Shown here piece by piece: positions 62,201 to 64,000 of a DNA stretch of 64,000 nt. The first letter of the stretch is position 1. Each line of letters opens with the position of its first letter. The notes beneath the pieces are model-generated. The model was not told where the DNA came from and ran no database searches. It was given only the letters and a program-made list of their open reading frames with translations. The stretch is from Cyanophora paradoxa (lineage: Eukaryota; Glaucocystophyceae; Cyanophorales; Cyanophoraceae), in assembly GCA_004431415.1 (NCBI GenBank), contig QPMI01000634.1:52751-116750 (forward strand), given 5' to 3'. The position numbers were made by a program, and so were the translations under genes.

Positions 62201-62340
62201 GTCTCACTCGTAGCGTCCTATCGCAGGCATCTTGGGAGCTTCGCTTTCGGCACTCTGCCTCTCGGCGTGGCGTGCGCAGCTGCGATTCGGAGGGAGCCTG
62301 CAGGCGCGCGGCGCTCGTACTTCGTAAATTAAAGAGGCGA
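59289..62340 (+). repeat. 291-bp tandem array with exon/intron-like units (array II)
   Basis: Ten complete units start (GCGACCTCGCAGGCATCTTG) at 59289, 59580, 59871, 60162, 60451, 60740, 61032, 61322, 61614 and 61906; a diverged partial starts at about 62211. Each unit reads like two exons: CTCGCAG|GCATCTTGGG...GTAATAAAG|GTGAGTATCG and CTCGCAG|AGTGATCGC...ATGGCGAAG|GTCAGTTCC. Frame Y in exon 1 gives FAFGTLGVAAPHLVGGRRSR. The last unit opens exon 2 as MALAGCFLNRVLGRAGVAPA. Most units have indels that break these frames. A lone copy lies at 48095. Either a tandemly amplified gene piece or a satellite that carries splice-like signals. Confidence 0.85.
62084..62131 (+). other. Two palindromic insertions in the last array II unit
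   Basis: Other units read GGGGGATGGCTCTGG and TGGGGCGTCGCTCC. This one reads GGGGGATGCATATGGCTC (ATG to ATGCATATG, 62084-62089) and TGGGGCGCGCCGGCGTCGCT (GGCG to GGCGCGCCGGCG, 62124-62131). Confidence 0.9.
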
Positions 62341-62544
62341 GTATAATTAAATTAAAGAGGCTAGTAGCACTATCAATATAGCTAACAAAGATGGCTTTTG
62401 GTTAAAGCGCTATCTTTAGTGTACATGTTTTAATTTTAGCGATAGGCGAGCACTACCAGCAATTTTAATGCGTTAGTACTAGAGTTTTCATCATGGTTCA
62501 CCGATCGCGAGTCACGGTTTTTTTTTGCAAAGTGCAAAAGTGGA
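62341..62544. other. Spacer
   Basis: AT-richer sequence with an AATTAAAGAGGC duplication (62328 and 62352) and no gene. Confidence 0.45.
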
Positions 62545-62612
62545 ACGTCTCATTGATACACCACGGCACATGTATCAATGTTCTACGTGACGTGCCCTTC
62601 CGACGGTCATCG
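62545..62612 (+). repeat. Dispersed 80-bp hairpin element, copy 3
   Basis: CAAAAGTGGAACGTCTCATT, GATACACCACGGCACATG, TATCAATGTTCTACGTGACG, TGCCCTTCCGACGGTCAT. Same orientation as 16260. The next bases, ATCGATATCACTGG, again contain ATC-GAT-ATC. Confidence 0.8.
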
Positions 62613-62639
62613 ATATCACTGGGAGCCAGAAATTAAGTT

Positions 62640-62845
62640 TACATATGGTAAACTTAGGGTGTGGTAAAGTTGTGCTGTTTGCGTTACACCACTGTAAAGT
62701 CACCAGGGTAAAGTCGCCGGGGTAAAGTTCAGGGTGGTAAAGTTGTGAAAAAGCGGGTAAAGACGTCGGTGTAAACTCGCCGAGGTAAAGTTGGCGAGGT
62801 AAAGACGTCGGGGTAAAACTCGCCGAGGTAATGTTGGTTTCGGTG
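62640..62845 (+). repeat. Short interspersed GGTAAAGT repeats
   Basis: At least ten GGTAAAGT[T/C]G / GGTAAAGACGTCG words spaced roughly 15-22 bp, many followed by CGCCG[A/G]GG. Includes ATGGTAAACTTAGGGTGTGG at the left. The minus ORF here reads them as FTP/LPG repeats (TSLP, FTLVTL), but chance translation is likely. Followed by two T-runs (62868-62892). Function unknown. Confidence 0.65.
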
Positions 62846-63107
62846 CAGCGGTTCACTTTTTTACGTTTTTTTTTGCTTTTTTTTTTTTTTCTGTAAAAGC
62901 TATCTATAGCAGCCATCTTCAAGCGATACTGCGCGCGAGCTCTATCTAGAGCTAAGCTAATCGGTTTGATGAATGCTTCGTATTCCTGAAATCTGCAAGC
63001 TGGACGGAATTCTTCTTTTTGCGTGCGCATGCGGACTGGCGGGATGCGCACCAGCCTGGCAGGTCATTAATCAAGCTCATCTCCACCAACCTGGCTGCGG
63101 TGCGTAG
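62846..63107. other. Spacer
   Basis: T-rich start, then TATCTATAGC and GAGCTCTATCTAGAGCTAAG words. 3' flank of the last gene. No gene seen. Confidence 0.45.
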
Positions 63108-64000
63108 TCATCTCTCCTCCTCGTCCGACGACAAGCCGGACTCATCCCCATCAGGAATATTTGATGCCACTGCTGCAGCTGATTTCCTGTGGCAAGTGTG
63201 ACAGCAGGTCCAGTGGCTCTGAACGTGATGAAGATCCTTGCTGAAGTGTCACGTCCATTGCAGTCTCCTCCTGCATCATGATGTTGCAGCAGGACACAAG
63301 GAGAGGAGAGTTAAAGAATGAACGAAACCAGGAGACGGACATTAGCGTCCTTGAAGAAGCGACCGTAATCGGCAGTCGCTCTTTCGAACTCGGGATTCTG
63401 AACGCGATGGAGCGAAGAATCGGCTTCAAATGGCGCGCGATCTCTGCCTCATCAGCCTCGTTCTGTCGATGCCGAGATTGCTGCTCGGCCTGCTCAGCCT
63501 GAAGCTTCTTCATGTCCTCATCATTCGAATTCTGACTGTCTTGGCTGGCTGCGTTCGACTTTGCTCTCATCTCTTCCTCCTCCAGCTGCCTCTTGTCCTT
63601 CCGCTCTTCCTTTTCGGCTTCAAAGGCGTCGCGGTACACCCCATTGCTCAATGACCCAGTCACCAGGCACATGAATCTACGGAATCATGAGTCAAAGTGC
63701 TAAGCCGTCAGTATTTTCATATACTTCTTACCACGTCACTGCGACTCTTTGCAGCAAATCGTGCAGCTTGTTGCTTGAGCCGAATCCGAGCTTATCAGCG
63801 ACCAAAGTCGGTGGCGTCGGCGAAACTCCAAGCAGTATGCCCTGAACAAAAGGCGTCAAACATGTCGCGGATTTTTTGCATTATTGATGCGCAATCACAT
63901 CATATCCTGATCCGCGACTGTGTCTTTCAGAGGAGTATACACTTCCGTAGGATGGATACTCTTGAAGATCGTATTCTTGCAAGCATGGCGCGTACCTGCA
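63108..64000 (-). CDS. Coiled-coil protein, 3' part of gene
   Basis: An upstream exon ending near 63733 encodes GILLGVSPTPPTLVADKLGF then SSNKLHDLLQRVAVT. The next block (63240-63660) encodes NGVYRDAFEAEKEERKDKRQ, LEEEEMRAKSNAASQDSQNS, DEDMKKLQAEQAEQQSRHRQ (charged coiled coil), RHLKPILRSIAFRIPSSKER, TLMSVSWFRSFFNSPLLVSC and MQEETAMDVTLQQGSSS. The last exon, after CCACAGGAAATCAG, encodes VASNIPDGDESGLSSDEEER and stops at 63108-63110: an acidic Ser-rich tail, a likely CK2-type phosphorylation region. The 5' end lies beyond the window. No family recognised. The plain codon use and lack of palindromic runs inside suggest an active gene. Confidence 0.6.

Noticed and set aside
1-64000. Bacterial or organellar origin
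   Set aside because: Phase-consistent spliced exons with AG acceptors, a GPI-type C-terminus, MITE-like elements, long satellites and no operons or ribosome-binding sites point to a eukaryotic nucleus.

Overview
The window is nuclear DNA of a eukaryote, most likely a GC-rich unicellular alga. Its genes are broken into many short exons. Introns start mainly with GTGCG, GTTCG or GTCCG, sometimes with GC, and end in CAG. One gene encodes a SET-domain protein of the rubisco large-subunit methyltransferase (LSMT) type behind a signal-like N-terminus. I cannot name the genus; haptophytes, pelagophytes and other secondary algae would all fit. No rRNA, tRNA, CRISPR or bacterial-type operon was recognised.

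Layout. 1-5.4 kb: three GC-rich plus-strand genes of unknown function with very short introns. 6.2-9.8 kb and 20.6-24.2 kb: a same-strand duplicated pair of multi-exon genes for a secreted, probably GPI-anchored surface protein. Between them lie fold-back (MITE-like) elements, palindrome-rich non-coding DNA, a weak coding-like stretch (17-18 kb) and an NTF2/SnoaL-like gene (19.3-19.9 kb). 24.3-29.3 kb: more fold-back elements. 29.5-32.6 kb: the SET-domain gene. 33 kb: a paralogous fragment of the NTF2-like gene. 34.4-35.5 kb: a gene with a duplicated exon. 37.67-43.73 kb: 18 tandem copies of a 336-bp unit. 44.0-46.9 kb: a divergent class-III (GABA-type) aminotransferase-like gene. 48.6-49 kb: the end of another gene. 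51.6-53.6 kb: a hairpin satellite with 70- and 93-bp units. 56.7-62.3 kb: shuffled repeat modules ending in a 291-bp exon/intron-like tandem array. 63.1-64 kb: the 3' end of a coiled-coil gene.

The most striking signal is a rule of short palindromic insertion. Where near-identical copies can be compared (satellite units, gene duplicates, arms of inverted repeats), the extra bases in one copy nearly always turn a short word X into X, reverse-complement(X), X. Examples are AAA to AAATTTAAA, CTA to CTATAGCTA, ATG to ATGCATATG, TCA to TCATGATCA, ATT to ATTAATATT, CGA to CGATCGCGA, CTT to CTTAAGCTT and GGCG to GGCGCGCCGGCG. Repeated rounds would give the period-6 self-complementary runs (AGATCT, TAGCTA, TGATCA, CATATG, GCATGC types) that fill the non-coding DNA. 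I know of no named element that does this. Transposon-excision footprints with hairpin-derived (P-type) bases, or fold-back template switching, are candidate mechanisms.
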